From Unio delphinus (Eukaryota > Mollusca > Bivalvia > Unionida > Unionidae), in NCBI GenBank assembly GCA_029339505.1, contig JAQISU010000094.1, positions 6,141,001 through 6,205,000 on the forward strand: a DNA stretch of 64,000 nucleotides. Direction: 5' to 3'. The position numbers and the translations under genes were made by a program. The notes below the pieces were generated by a model. That model ran no database searches and was not told where the DNA came from. It saw only the letters and a program-made list of their open reading frames with translations. Numbering within the stretch: the stretch's first letter is position 1; each line of letters starts with the position of its first letter. Positions 37,001-60,998 of this stretch are shown in pieces.

Positions 37001-38633
37001 ACGGACAGTACAAATCATACGGAATTGACCTATAAGGATTTGAGGAGCGAGGAAGGATGTCATCCACTTTCAAACTTTGAGTTGCAAACAGAGATGGGAA
37101 TTTATGTGATGCTCCGTCTATTGTTCGTTCTGGAATTTAAGTGGAACTTTTAAAGTTGCGCATATTGATGTGACGTCACAGTTATTAAACACCCCCCCTC
37201 CCCCTCGTCACACATCGTCACAAATGTGTGACCCCCCTCCCCCCCAGGTACGTGACGTCATTTATGGACGGCCCCTTACCACTGTGATGGGATCTGGCCA
37301 ATTGACCATGTTGCATACTATGTTTGTTTGTTTTGTTGATATGATTGCAGTGTTCAATTTTAATGCACCCTATTGTCATATGAAACAGCAATTCCTGTGA
37401 ATTTGTATATCATTTCACTGGTTCTTTTTTTTATGAAGTCGGTTGAGGTGAACTTTCTGATAGATGAATAAGTACTTTCATGTAGAGGCAACCACTCCAG
37501 TGGCCAGATGGTTAGAGTGTCTGTCGCTGAAGCGCCAGATTGTGTGTTCGATCACCGGCTGAGTAATACCAAAGGCTTACACAAATGGTACTAACAGCTG
37601 CCTCGCTTGACGCTCAGCATTAAGAGTTTAGTGTTAGGACTGGTCAGCCTTGTGTCAGGATAATGTGATTGGGTGGGACATCATGCTACATGTCTGCGAC
37701 ATGATGCCCCAATGCTAGACATCACTATAAACTGCCTCACTGCAGACATCATAACGATATGACTAAAACATTGATAAAGCTACATTAAAAATCCTAATCA
37801 AACAAACAAACAAACATAATGTGGAGGCATATAATGTGCCTAAGCTAAACATCTCAACCTTTATGGCCAGATTGTTGGTTATCTGTCAGGCATATGCATT
37901 TAGGTCATTTTGTTGGACAGTATTAGTGATAAAATCATTTGTTTTGTTAACTTTCATATCGAGTTCTATACATTGCTGTGACAGTTGGTTCATTGTGACC
38001 TATTTCACATTCCATTAATTTTAGTAACTTGCATTATGCTCAATTTTGGGGGCACTATTTCCAGTGGAGTCACACAACCAGGGTTGTAATTGCATCATAA
38101 AAATTTCTTCAGCCATTAGTGTAACCTATTTTGTGGTGACCTAAATTTCACAGGTATTGTTTTGTATTCATGTTGAACTTGTTTTATCTAGGTTAGGGTT
38201 TGCATTTAAGTCTGCTCTTTAGTCTTTCCAGTTCTTGATTCAGGGGGTGGGTGTCATTTCCTTACAATAATGCGGTTGGGCAAGTATTTGTGATAAAACG
38301 TAATATACTATAAAAATTAACTGTTTCTAGTTCATGAGTCGTTAGGTTACAGTAATTTATCATAGAGATTGTCCTGCTAAAAAAGAAATTACTTTTCAGA
38401 TTATTAAAATCTTTATATTATCATTAAAAAGTCTTGGTCCTTTGTTAATGTTTGATTCCAAATTTGCAGTTAATTTTGTACGTTGATTTGTCTTTTGATT
38501 ACTTTGTGTTTGCATTTATTAAATTGCTTTCACTTTTCAGTCTAATGGACTTGCAAGTCTTGGACAATACAAAGGTGATGCAGGCAGCCTTGCTGCTGGG
38601 AAGTCTCTTTTTGTGGCAAAACATGCTTATTAG
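22271..38633 (+). CDS. Fructose-bisphosphate aldolase, class I (copy B)
   Basis: Same enzyme as copy A, encoded 5.9 kb downstream in the same orientation. Coding exons: 22271-22382, 23867-24130, 24921-25081, 30574-30657, 32819-32993, 34824-35023 and 38541-38633, total 1089 nt, 362 aa. Every intron has the same position and phase as in copy A. Counting Met, key residues are D34, K107, K146, E187, Schiff-base K229, S271, R303 and C-terminal Y362 (LFVAKHAY). Exon 6 reads [19 protein letters not shown] and [10 protein letters not shown], closer to the usual animal consensus than copy A. The introns (790 to 5492 bp) are inflated by a hAT-like element, a TTA-flanked element, SINEs and tandem repeats. 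An acceptor seven bases before ATG again implies an upstream 5' UTR exon; whether it is shared with copy A is unknown. Confidence 0.95.
23867..24130 (+). CDS. Aldolase B coding exon 2
   Basis: Residues 38-126, with K107 in GIKVDKG. Acceptor TGATAG|GTTCC, donor CAAG|GTTTGT. One codon shorter than in copy A, in the loop before [10 protein letters not shown]. Confidence 0.95.
24289..24430 (+). mobile_element. Family 1 SINE 5' half (aldolase B intron 2)
   Basis: tRNA-like head with ACCAAGTGGTTAGAGC and GTGGGTTCGATCCCTGGC, then CTTACAAAAATGTTACTAAC to AAGAGGTTAGTG. The 3' half is missing. Confidence 0.8.
24921..25081 (+). CDS. Aldolase B coding exon 3
   Basis: Residues 126-179, with K146 and ending ARYASICQQ. 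Acceptor CCACAG|GTTTAG, donor CAG|GTAATT. Confidence 0.95.
25185..25515. repeat. 28-bp minisatellite (aldolase B intron 3)
   Basis: About 12 units of a 28-bp repeat containing TGATCACACAGTCCCTGAAA and TATATTAG. The first units are diverged and the last six nearly identical, typical of recent unequal exchange at one end. Confidence 0.95.
25516..27384. other. Aldolase B intron 3, unremarkable part
   Basis: Intronic sequence with no second gene. An A-rich run lies near 27208-27230. Short frames at 26018-26233 and 26635-26884 show no recognisable protein. Confidence 0.5.
28033..28091. repeat. (TG)n/(TA)n microsatellite
   Basis: A short GTGTGT run followed by about 58 bp of TA repeat, inside the hAT-like element. 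Confidence 0.95.
28548..29140 (+). pseudogene. hAT-like transposase C-terminal remnant
   Basis: Three + frames read successively as one protein. The first ends [11 protein letters not shown], the second continues [20 protein letters not shown] and a Lys-rich tail, the third has a charged coiled-coil-like segment starting [16 protein letters not shown]. The ERGFSVNK block resembles the ER(V/A)FS block of the hAT dimerisation region. The first break is an extra GA in a GAGAGAGAGG run near 28670. The second lies in AAAGGAAAGAAACGGGAG near 28895. It is too short and broken to be active, and most of the transposase is absent. Confidence 0.65.
29571..29910 (+). mobile_element. Family 1 SINE (full length, with internal duplication)
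   Basis: Head GGCCTAGTGGTTAGAGTG and TTGGTTCGATCCCTGGCCG, 3' end TAAAGCTATGTTATAAATCC. A segment of about 34 bp (GGACATGTCTACATGTCTTT plus GGCATGATGCCCCA) is duplicated in tandem at about 29757-29824. It inserted about 120 bp downstream of the hAT-like element. Confidence 0.85.
30574..30657 (+). CDS. Aldolase B coding exon 4
   Basis: 84 nt, residues 180-207, [12 protein letters not shown] to KVTEM, carrying E187. Acceptor TTTCAG|AATGG, donor AATG|GTAACA. The last 16 bases and the donor are repeated 117 bp downstream. Confidence 0.93.
30642..30875 (+). repeat. 117-bp tandem duplication spanning an exon-intron border
   Basis: Units 30642-30758 and 30759-30875 differ by one base (CTTCGTTTT versus CTTCATTTT). 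The unit contains the last 16 bases of aldolase B exon 4, its GTAACA donor and about 100 bases of intron, so a second identical donor lies at 30775. Confidence 0.95.
30876..32818. other. Aldolase B intron 4, unremarkable part
   Basis: Contains a GGTCAT hexamer run near 31790-31818 and an unrecognised 75-codon frame at 32016-32243. I see no second gene. Confidence 0.45.
32819..32993 (+). CDS. Aldolase B coding exon 5
   Basis: Residues 208-266 with the signature [12 protein letters not shown] and Schiff-base K229. Acceptor TTGTAG|GTGTTA, donor CCAG|GTAATC. Confidence 0.95.
33658..33960 (+). mobile_element. Family 1 SINE (full length, aldolase B intron 5)
   Basis: Head ATTGGTCTAGTGGTTAGAGC and ACGGGTTTGAACTCCGGC, body ATGATGCCCCAGTGCTAG, 3' end TTGTTAAAGCTACGTTAAAT. 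A 21-bp tandem repeat follows about 20 bp later. Confidence 0.85.
33983..34128. repeat. 21-bp tandem repeat
   Basis: Seven units of TGATGAGTGAAAATTGTCAA plus T. Because 21 is a multiple of three, it stays open in several frames, which produces false repeat proteins on both strands. Confidence 0.95.
34824..35023 (+). CDS. Aldolase B coding exon 6
   Basis: Residues 266-332 with S271 in FLSGG and R303 in YGRALQAS. Acceptor AAACAG|GAGTT, donor AGTG|GTTTGT. Confidence 0.95.
35421..35745. repeat. 65-bp tandem repeat, five units
   Basis: Units start at 35421, 35486, 35551, 35616 and 35681, each beginning GCAATCATGTTTATCATGGT. They are nearly identical, with a TTG/CAG variant alternating between units. 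Located in aldolase B intron 6. Confidence 0.95.
35933..37275. mobile_element. TIR DNA transposon with TTA target duplication (PIF/Harbinger-like), 1.34 kb
   Basis: Both ends carry GGGGCCGTCCATAAATGACG as a 20-bp inverted repeat (35933-35952 and reversed at 37256-37275), flanked by TTA on each side. A 3-bp TTA duplication and GGGGCC ends fit PIF/Harbinger. Subterminal CCCCTCGTCACAC(A/G)TCGTCAC occurs near both ends. No DDE transposase is visible; the interior holds two short - strand frames and a partial internal duplication (36498-36545 resembles 36958-37005), suggesting rearrangement. Inserted in aldolase B intron 6. Confidence 0.75.
36210..36614 (-). pseudogene. C2H2-type zinc-finger-like frame within the TIR element
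   Basis: 134 codons on the - strand. A segment reads [21 protein letters not shown], matching the Cx2C...Hx4H (C2H2) zinc-finger pattern, followed by a basic stretch ([16 protein letters not shown]) and an acidic C-terminus. The frame is open to the stop but lacks a convincing upstream continuation. A second frame at 36667-36972 (-) may be a shifted upstream part. It is probably a remnant of an element-encoded accessory protein; its function is unknown. Confidence 0.5.
37491..37817 (+). mobile_element. Family 1 SINE (full length, best copy)
   Basis: Head ACCACTCCAGTGGCCAGATG with GTGTTCGATCACCGGC, body GGACTGGTCAGCCTTGTGTC and ACATGATGCCCCAATGCTAG, 3' end AAAGCTACATTAAAAATCC, and an (AAAC)n tail. 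It lies about 215 bp after the TIR element in aldolase B intron 6. Confidence 0.9.
38541..38633 (+). CDS. Aldolase B coding exon 7 and stop
   Basis: Residues 333-362, [12 protein letters not shown] to LFVAKHAY, then TAG. Acceptor TTTTCAG|TCTAAT. Confidence 0.95.
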   Translation, partial: SNGLASLGQYKGDAGSLAAGKSLFVAKHAY

Positions 38634-39085
38634 GATCATTAACGAGACAGCGTGTCTGAAAATGTCTCCAGGAATACCCCAGCTTTATTAGTGTATTGGA
38701 GGAATGAATATCGAAATGTGAACACTTTATGCTTTGGAATAACAATTTTAATGATAATCTCGACCATAACTTGATGCTTTATTTCTACTGTGGATTCTCC
38801 TTTTAGTTATTTATGGCATCAGTATATACCTTTATAAATACAGTTAGTGCAAATTTCATTTTTTTTTCTTCATTTGTTGACTGAATTTAAATGAAATTTG
38901 TTCACTTAGTATTTGAATGACAACCAAGAAGATAATTGTGCTTGAAATGTTAATCTTCATTTAAAAAGTTTTGTCATATTTCAGGATGTCCAACTGGCAT
39001 ATAGTCAGTATATTACAAAGTGGCATTACAGATTCTTTTTGCTAACCCATTTTGTCTCTTAGTAATTATATGTATTGTTTTGTGT

Positions 39086-39091
39086 AATAAA
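39086..39091 (+). terminator. Candidate poly(A) signal of aldolase B
   Basis: AATAAA about 450 bases after the stop codon. An ATAAATA near 38834 is a weaker alternative. Confidence 0.45.
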
Positions 39092-39655
39092 TTGATATTC
39101 TCTTGAAATTTATATGGTTATACAACTTGAGATATTGCATTAGATTCATATTATTAAAAAGCTGTCCTAAATGAACATGAAAAATTCAAACAAAGGCAGA
39201 CAAGGAAAATCTACTTTGCTTAAGTTATGTGAAGAGAAAAACCACATGTTATCCCCATCATTCAGTAAATGGAATAGCCCACAACATGTTATCTTCAAAC
39301 TTCTCTTTAAAAGTTTGCTGTACATGTTATTTATGAATTGATGTGATATTTTGTTACCTTTGTACCTCTTTATTTTAAATTTTATTTTGATTTTAACTCG
39401 TTCCAAATTAATTAGATCTAAAATCAGTCTGTAATGATATCAATATCAAATTGACAAAGTGTTTAATTTTTTATCTAAATGCATGATATGGACTGCATTG
39501 TTCAGTAAAGATGGCATCTATATCAGGTTATACTTATTAAAATTTGTACAAGTCTGGGTTTGTTTCTTCCTATTTTCTGTATTTTGTATTATACCAGTGT
39601 TTTTTCTTTAGTAATTAATGTCTGAATATGATTTCAGTAATCCTAGGATGTGAAA

Positions 39656-40050
39656 ATTATTGAGCCTGCTATGGTGGAAGCTCATAATGATAATTGTTAA
39701 GCCTGCCTTGGAGGAAGCTCATTATGATAATTGTTAAGCCTGGCATGGTGGAAACTCATTATGACAATTGTTAAGTCTGGCATGGTGGAAACTTATATTA
39801 ATAATTGTTATGCCTGCCATGGTGGAAGCTCATTATGATAATTGTTATGCCTGCCATGGTGGAAGCTCATAATGATAAATGTTAAGCCTGCCATGGTCTG
39901 AGCTCATAATTTTAATAGTTATGTCTGCCATGGTGGAGGCACATAATGATAATTGTTAAGCCTGCCATGATGGAAGCTCATAATGATAATTGTTGTGCCT
40001 GACGTGGTAGAAGCTCATAATTATAATTGTTAAGCCTGCCATGGTGCAAG
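39656..40050. repeat. 37-bp tandem repeat
   Basis: About ten units of a 37-bp repeat with TAATTGTTAAGCCTGCCATG and GTGGAAGCTCATAATGA. Unit divergence is moderate. Lies about 1 kb downstream of the aldolase B stop. Confidence 0.95.
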
Positions 40051-41639
40051 TTCAACATAGTGATTACTTCGGCCTCCACATATACTACCCTCATTGTTCA
40101 AGCTAGTGGATAGGAGTGGTGAGTCTACATTCAGGTCTGGTGTCTTGTACATTTGGAATCCCATCACAATAAGTATTTCCAGTTCAGTAACCACATATGT
40201 AGTTCTAGTCTATTTTTAGAACATTTTTTTTCTCTCATGTTGGTGGTGATAGAAGAGTTATATTTATGTATATTTGGTAGGGATTGAAAGGTAATTGTTT
40301 ATTTTTGAGAATATGAGCTCAGAGATGCCAATTTCTTTTTCCCAAAATTAATTTTTCCAAAACTACTTAAGGTAACGATGGCATGAAGAAAAATGTTCTC
40401 GTAGTGACATTAGTCCTGCATCAGACACTTGGACAAAACTTTATTTGGGGTCTGGAAGACGCCTGTTGATTTGTTGGTCAGATGTTAGAAACACTATGGT
40501 GGAAAGAAAAAGGAAATCTTATTTATGCACAATGACATTAGTTCAAGATCAAAGACCATAACCAAACTTTATGATTGGCTTGCACATCCTATTCATTTTA
40601 AAGTCACAGTTTGAGGTCACTGATTGAAGAAGAAAAATGAGATCTGAACTAGAACATCAGTTCTACATGATAGACTAGTGGTTTTATGGATATCTTGCAC
40701 TTGGAATAAATTAAAAGCCTTTCCAATTTATTTGGAGGTCAGTTGGTCAGATCACTGGCTAAAGGAGGACTAATAGTTTCTGGACAAAATTGTCTTGACC
40801 ATGTACCTTCACCAATGTTTGTTGACATAAACTTTGGGTAAGATAGATACGCATTAATTTTGGGTTCGTATGTCAAAGTTAGTGGAACTTAAAGAAGAAT
40901 TTGCATAATACATTTTTCGTTCAAGGCCAAAGAAAAGGGTTTTGCAGAATGACTTCTGAAGTAAGTTTCTTGATTCAACATATGAAGTCTTGCAAATGAA
41001 GTAATAAAGAAACATAAATTTTGGGCTTAAAGGTCAAAGTAAATCTAATAGTAAAGGAATGGTTTCAGCACAGCAAGTTCGGTTCAAGACTGCATACCTT
41101 GACCAAAGGTCCAAGTGATGGTCAACAATTTCCAGAGTAAACCAAACCCAACAAGTGCCTTCACACAGGACTATTAAATGCAGGGTGGGCATTTAATGTG
41201 CCATTTACAATACTACTTACTACTATTACACATTCTACCAGGAATGTATAATAACAACCGTTAACCTAATGCTCTTTACTCAGCATGAGAAAATAAATGG
41301 GGGATTCCCTTTTTTAAATTTTAATTAACGTGTCTCTATGATAATCATACTTGATTATATATGGTTTTTCAATTTATTGGTTCAGAATCTCAATATAGGA
41401 TTGTTGAGTTCAGACACATTAAAATATTGATACAGACACAGGACTTTTGTTTTGATCTAAGAGAATCAGTGGATAGATAGACACTACATTTTGACAAATG
41501 TTCACGACATTTAATTTTTCCCAGTTTACAATTTTGGAACATTCCGTTAATTCTTTTGTGATTCTGCACGTGACTTGTCAAATACTTTTGCAAGGTGAAT
41601 TGTTCATAATTATGAAGTTGAGTACAAAAGAAACAAAAA
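40051..41639. other. Intergenic sequence, no gene seen
   Basis: Recurrent phrases such as CAAAGTTAGTGGA, AAGGTCAAAGT and TTGGTCAGAT suggest an old interspersed repeat, not resolved into an element. Confidence 0.4.
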
Positions 41640-43130
41640 ATAGTCCTACATAATAATAATAATAATATTAATAATAATGAGGACTTTGTATAGCTCCTAA
41701 TCTTTAGAAGCTCAAAGCGCTTTACAATATCTATAATGATATGACTACAGAAAAACAAACGGCAAAAACCATGAAATTAGAAAACAAAAAAATGCTGAAA
41801 ATATTTAAGGTACAAAACATTATTTGGTCTTTAAGTTTATTCTTGCAGTTGAAAAAGGCGAGTTTTAAGAGCACTCTTGAAAGGGATCAATGTGTCTTTG
41901 TGTCTTATTTGAATGGGAAATTCGTTCCACATTGCAGGGCCCTGGTATGCAAAATAACATTGTCCATATGACTTTTGTTTTTATAGTGGAAACAATGAGT
42001 ATACAATTGTCAGAAGAGAAGTGTTAAGTATCTTACTATTGTGTACACATGGGTGAGGCCAGTTAGTATGTTGGACTGGAGTCCGTCAGTGAAATGTAGC
42101 ACAGATAACAAATTTTGTGTTTGATTCTGGATCGAATGGATAGCCAGTGTAGGGAACAGAGCAGTGGGGAAGTGTGCTATGATCCTGGTACTCTAAAGAT
42201 GATCTGAGCAGCTGTATTTTGAAGTTTCTGGAGTCGATATTGAGACGAACCAGACAGAATTGAGTTACAACAGTCCAGTCTTGGAAGTACTAATGAACAA
42301 AAGTGTTTTAGTGGCATCAACTGAAAGATATTTGCGAATGGAGCTGATGCATCTCAGCTCAAGGTATGCAGCCTTGCATATGTTCATGACATGTTGGTGC
42401 AATGTGAGAGTACTGTCTAGAGTAACACCTAGGTTTCATACCGACAGTGTGAATTTAATGTTGGTTTTGATGATATTTATTGTTTGAGATAAAGGATGTG
42501 AATGAGAAAGCCTTTGTGTTGTGATCAGAATGGCCTCAGTGTTATCATCATTCATCTGCAGCTTGTTACATGTCATCCATGATTTCACATCAGAAATGCA
42601 CCTCTCCAATCCTTGGATTGTAGCATCAACTTGAGTTGGGTGGCTAGACTTGTATATTTGGGTGTCATCAGCGTACAATCTGTGAGACACTGGGTGATGA
42701 TCTATGAGACTTGAGAGTGGCTGAGTGTATAGAATGAAAAGAACAGACCCCTGTGGAAGACCACAACATAGATCAACTGGGCTGGAGTTTATTCCATTTG
42801 CAGATACAATTTGTGTCCTTGTGACTAAGTAAGACTTGAACCACTGTAAGGCTGTATTCTGAATGCCAAATACATGCTGGATACTGTGAAGTAATATATC
42901 ATGGTCTATTGTGTCAAATGCTGCAGACAAATCAAGGAGGGTGAGAACTGTAATCTTTCCACTTTCTAAGTATAGAGAATGTCATTAAATACTTTCAGAA
43001 GACTAGTTTTAGTACTGTAGCAAGGGCGAAATGCAGACTGTTCATTGCTAAAAAGACTTTGAATTCAAATGAGATACAAGTTGGGTTAGAACATCTTTTT
43101 CTAAGATTTTTTATATGATCGAGAGATTAG
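41640..43130 (-). mobile_element. L2/CR1-like non-LTR retrotransposon, 5'-truncated and decayed
   Basis: On the reverse strand the order is: N-terminal RT segments (SNEQSAFRP near 43050), RT core, a C-terminal region (KTRLFQL near 41860), a 3' UTR with AAAGCGCTTTGAGC, and a terminal (ATT)n tract near 41650-41680. That 3' structure and RT type suit the L2/CR1 group. Stops and frameshifts occur throughout, and endonuclease is absent. Confidence 0.8.
42436..42930 (-). pseudogene. Reverse transcriptase core fragment
   Basis: 164 open codons. Motifs in order: SAAFDTIDHDIL, GLPQGSV, YADDTQIY (catalytic YADD) and the thumb-side MTCNKLQMNDDNTEA. The usual LGP after GLPQGSV is lost by a short deletion (GSV is followed directly by LFILYT). 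Not functional. Confidence 0.85.
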
Positions 43131-43574
43131 AAACTGGCTGAAAGTTTTTTAAATTGTTATGGTCATGTAAATTACTCCTTATACATTTGATAGATTGATT
43201 GGTTTGATGCAGATATTTGTATGTGCAGAATATTCATGTGAAATTTGATCCTTTCTAGCTTGACAGTACAAATTTTCACCTGCCAGTACGAATTCATACA
43301 TTCCAAACATTCGGCTTTTGACATAATCATTTACATTTTCTTCAATAAATTATGCCTTGTGTGTAAATATATTCAGATCATGCATTTTCGATATATCCCC
43401 CTTCAAAACATTAATATTGTTTCTAATAATTTTTATTAACATCCCATTAATCCCACATACTGTATTCAATAAAAGATGGCTTCTATGTAGCTACAACATA
43501 AGAGTACGCTTGTCCATAGACTTGCATGCACTTTCCTAAGAGTATTATGTTCTATTTATAGCAGCTGCCCTATT

Positions 43575-44670
43575 TCAAAGAAACAGGCTGGTTCTACTTT
43601 CAACATTTGGCCATTCTTGGGCAGCTTCACGCTCCTTGCAGGCTGTGTGGAAAGGATTTTAATATTGGTCATGGTGGTGAAACAAAGAAATCTTGAAGTA
43701 GCTCATTTTACTAACTCCATTACGGAGAAAAAAAAAATTATTACTGCAGAACTAAATTGTGGACACAAATTTTATAAATGCAGAGGTGTTATATACCTAG
43801 TTCTTTTTAGAACACGTACTACCCCTAATGGTAGAAGACTACATTGGTCCTTTGTTAAAATGAATGTTTCCTGATTCCAAAATTGCAGAAAATATGCATG
43901 TATATTAAAAATCGTTATCATCTACCATAATATTGTTGGGTGTTTTGCAGAAGATATGTCACTTAATGTTGCAGAAGCCTGGAAAATTGGGCTGTTTAGT
44001 ATTGCACCAGACGGGTAGTGATTATGATGACAAAAAGTTGTACCCAGTCTGTGTAAGAGACTTTGACAATGAAAAGGGTGAAGTCCGAGTGCTCTTCTTT
44101 CTTTATCAGAAAAAACTAGATTCTACTGGAGAAAACAATTTTGGATTTGCTTGATAATGACTTGAATAAATATAAGTTGAAAGAACTGCATGGGGTTTTC
44201 AGCTAATGCTGCATCATAGATGAATGGAATTGATAAACGAGTTGAATTTTATATTTTGAAAAATGTATCCATCATTGTTCATATCGGGTTGTCTCTGTTA
44301 TATGATGCACCATGCTTCAGGAAAGGCTGTTGATAAATTAGAAGGAGTACTCCTTTAAGTATCAAGTTGGCACTCTACTTGACAATGTACTTCATGCAGA
44401 CAGAGTTTAATTTTTTGTCATCTTATTTCCCAGCTAAAAGACCCATTAACTGGAAGATATAAATTTCCTCTTCTTTTTCGTTATGAAAGGAATATTGGTT
44501 CTTCAGCATTCTAATGCTGTCTGTGAGATATTGTTCAGCATTATTAACAAAAATAAAACTGAATTCATATCCAGGCTCAGTAATCCAGCACTTGATACTT
44601 TACTGGTGTGCAAAACATTCATAGTCTCAGCTGGTACAAAGTGTTTACAATGCAATATGAGAGTCTGTTA
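43575..44670 (+). pseudogene. BED-finger/hAT-like transposase remnant
   Basis: Separated + frames recall one transposase in order. CRLCGKDFNIGHGGE near 43640 resembles a BED-type finger. GSDYDDKKLYPVCVRDFDN near 44015 and LLDNDLNKYKL near 44150 resemble the middle of DUF4371-type proteins. LQHSNAVCEILFSIINKNKT near 44500 fits the hAT C-terminal dimerisation block (usual ER(V/A)FS here altered). Frameshifts and stops separate them, and much of the catalytic centre is missing. It belongs to a different hAT group from the element at 27385. Confidence 0.6.
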
Positions 44671-45971
44671 CTTTTAAAAGGTCAAAGTGTTATATATGAG
44701 AACTTGAAGCAGTGATTGATGTTAAAGGTCCCGAGGATAAATCAATCTTTTTGTACATATGCTCATCGAATTCGTGTCATTTTATATGTGGATTACTCTT
44801 TTTCTTCTCTGATGACTCTTTTTGTCCACTTAGATTACGTTTTCCTCGCCAGGGGGTTGTATGTATGCAAAATGTAACATTCTAGCATATACTGTACATG
44901 TCAGTTGTTATTCTGTTGAGTTTCTGGCATACGTTTATCAGAGTTTACCAGGTAACTTTGCTGCCATAACCTTGACAATATGGAGAAGGAATGCCTTGAA
45001 ATATATTTTACAAATATCGGTTTCAAAATACTGTGTATCTTTTTTCTAAAAGTCTGCCCATTATCTGAAGAAAGAACTAAGGGTTTAGGAATACCTTATA
45101 TTTGTGAATTAAATTTCCTTTCAGATTGTGAACATTTACTGCAGTCATTTTTAATGCCAACATTTGGGTAATTGCTGGAAAAGATGTGTAATGAATGTTG
45201 AAGTCATTTTTTGTTTGTATTTGAACATTTGGGGTCATAATCCAGCGATTTTGTTTCGCAATTACTAAATAGTGTATAATGTATCTGCCAAATATTGGCT
45301 TTTGATGCCTGTTTTAGGAGTCCCCATAACCATTTAGCCACTTTAACCAAACTTCTTTTCATATCTGAAAGCAGAACTTTGAATTTTGATGACGACTGGT
45401 TGTGTAGAATTCCTAATATTTATGACTAGAACATGACCCATGTTTGGATTGCCTTATATATTTCAAATTTCCTTAGAATTCAATGAAAAATAGAATGTGA
45501 TACAATAAAAGAGTGATTGTGAGTATATATTTCAAATTTCCATAGAATTCAATTAAAATTGGCAACAGTATAACAATATAAATTTGTCTATGTTGTGTAT
45601 AGTGCTCACTCTCGCTCTTTCTCCCTCTCAAAAAGTGTTTTAGTAATATAAATATCTGCTTATACAATGTTGTAAACATGACTCAGTTTGACATGCAGCT
45701 TATAATCAGTTACACAACTATGAATAGTAACTGAAATGAAGGATGCAACCATGTTATTACCGGTACATGTTATTGAAAATGCCTTTATATGGAGTAATGT
45801 TTCTACAAAGACATTACAGTAATAGTGACTGAAGGGATGGAGTTTTTTTTTTTTAAAAGAATTGTGTCATTACTGAGATTTCATTCTGTAAACAAGACCA
45901 CAACTACATCTTGTATGTTTACATGGCTGAAATCATTTCATCACTTCTGTTAAAATACTATAATATCTATA

Positions 45972-46047
<76 letters not shown>

Positions 46048-46556
46048 GACTATATTTTGTTTTTAAATAAAATGTCACTTCTTGATTCTATAATACAAAT
46101 TTAAAAGGAATCAAAATAATTGAATTACCTCAAGTGCATTTCAACATTGATTGAATGGATAAGGATTGTATAGTTTTTCTCTAATTTTGCCATTAAATCT
46201 TAAAATCCTTACTTGCAATACATGATAGTTCAATTTTAAGTCTGACTTGACTTTCAACTAATCAGGTTCCAAATTCAAGACAAAAGATTAAGTTTAGATG
46301 CAAGTTTTGTTGCTTAATTCCAGATTTGACTCGATAAATAAATGACAACACTCGGGCGAGTCTTCACCTTCCCAAATGTATTTAAATTCTTTCATTTAAA
46401 TTTTTTCTAAAATTCAATTTTTTTAAAATAATCCTGATTTTCTTTGCTAATTAGACTGCACTGTATGCGCTCAAGTTTTAAGAATACTTTCAGTTCTTTT
46501 CAATACAACTAAAAAATAAATGTTTAGATAATCACTCAAAGAACACATTCTCACAT
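44671..46556. other. Intergenic between hAT remnant and the NWD-like gene
   Basis: No gene seen. Includes a compound (TA)n(TG)n microsatellite at 45969-46047. The 3' UTR of the NWD-like gene must extend into this segment from the right; no AATAAA on the - strand was found within about 600 bases of the stop. Confidence 0.45.
45969..46047. repeat. (TA)n(TG)n microsatellite
   Basis: About 55 bp of TA followed by about 12 TG units. Confidence 0.95.
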
Positions 46557-60998
<14,442 letters not shown>

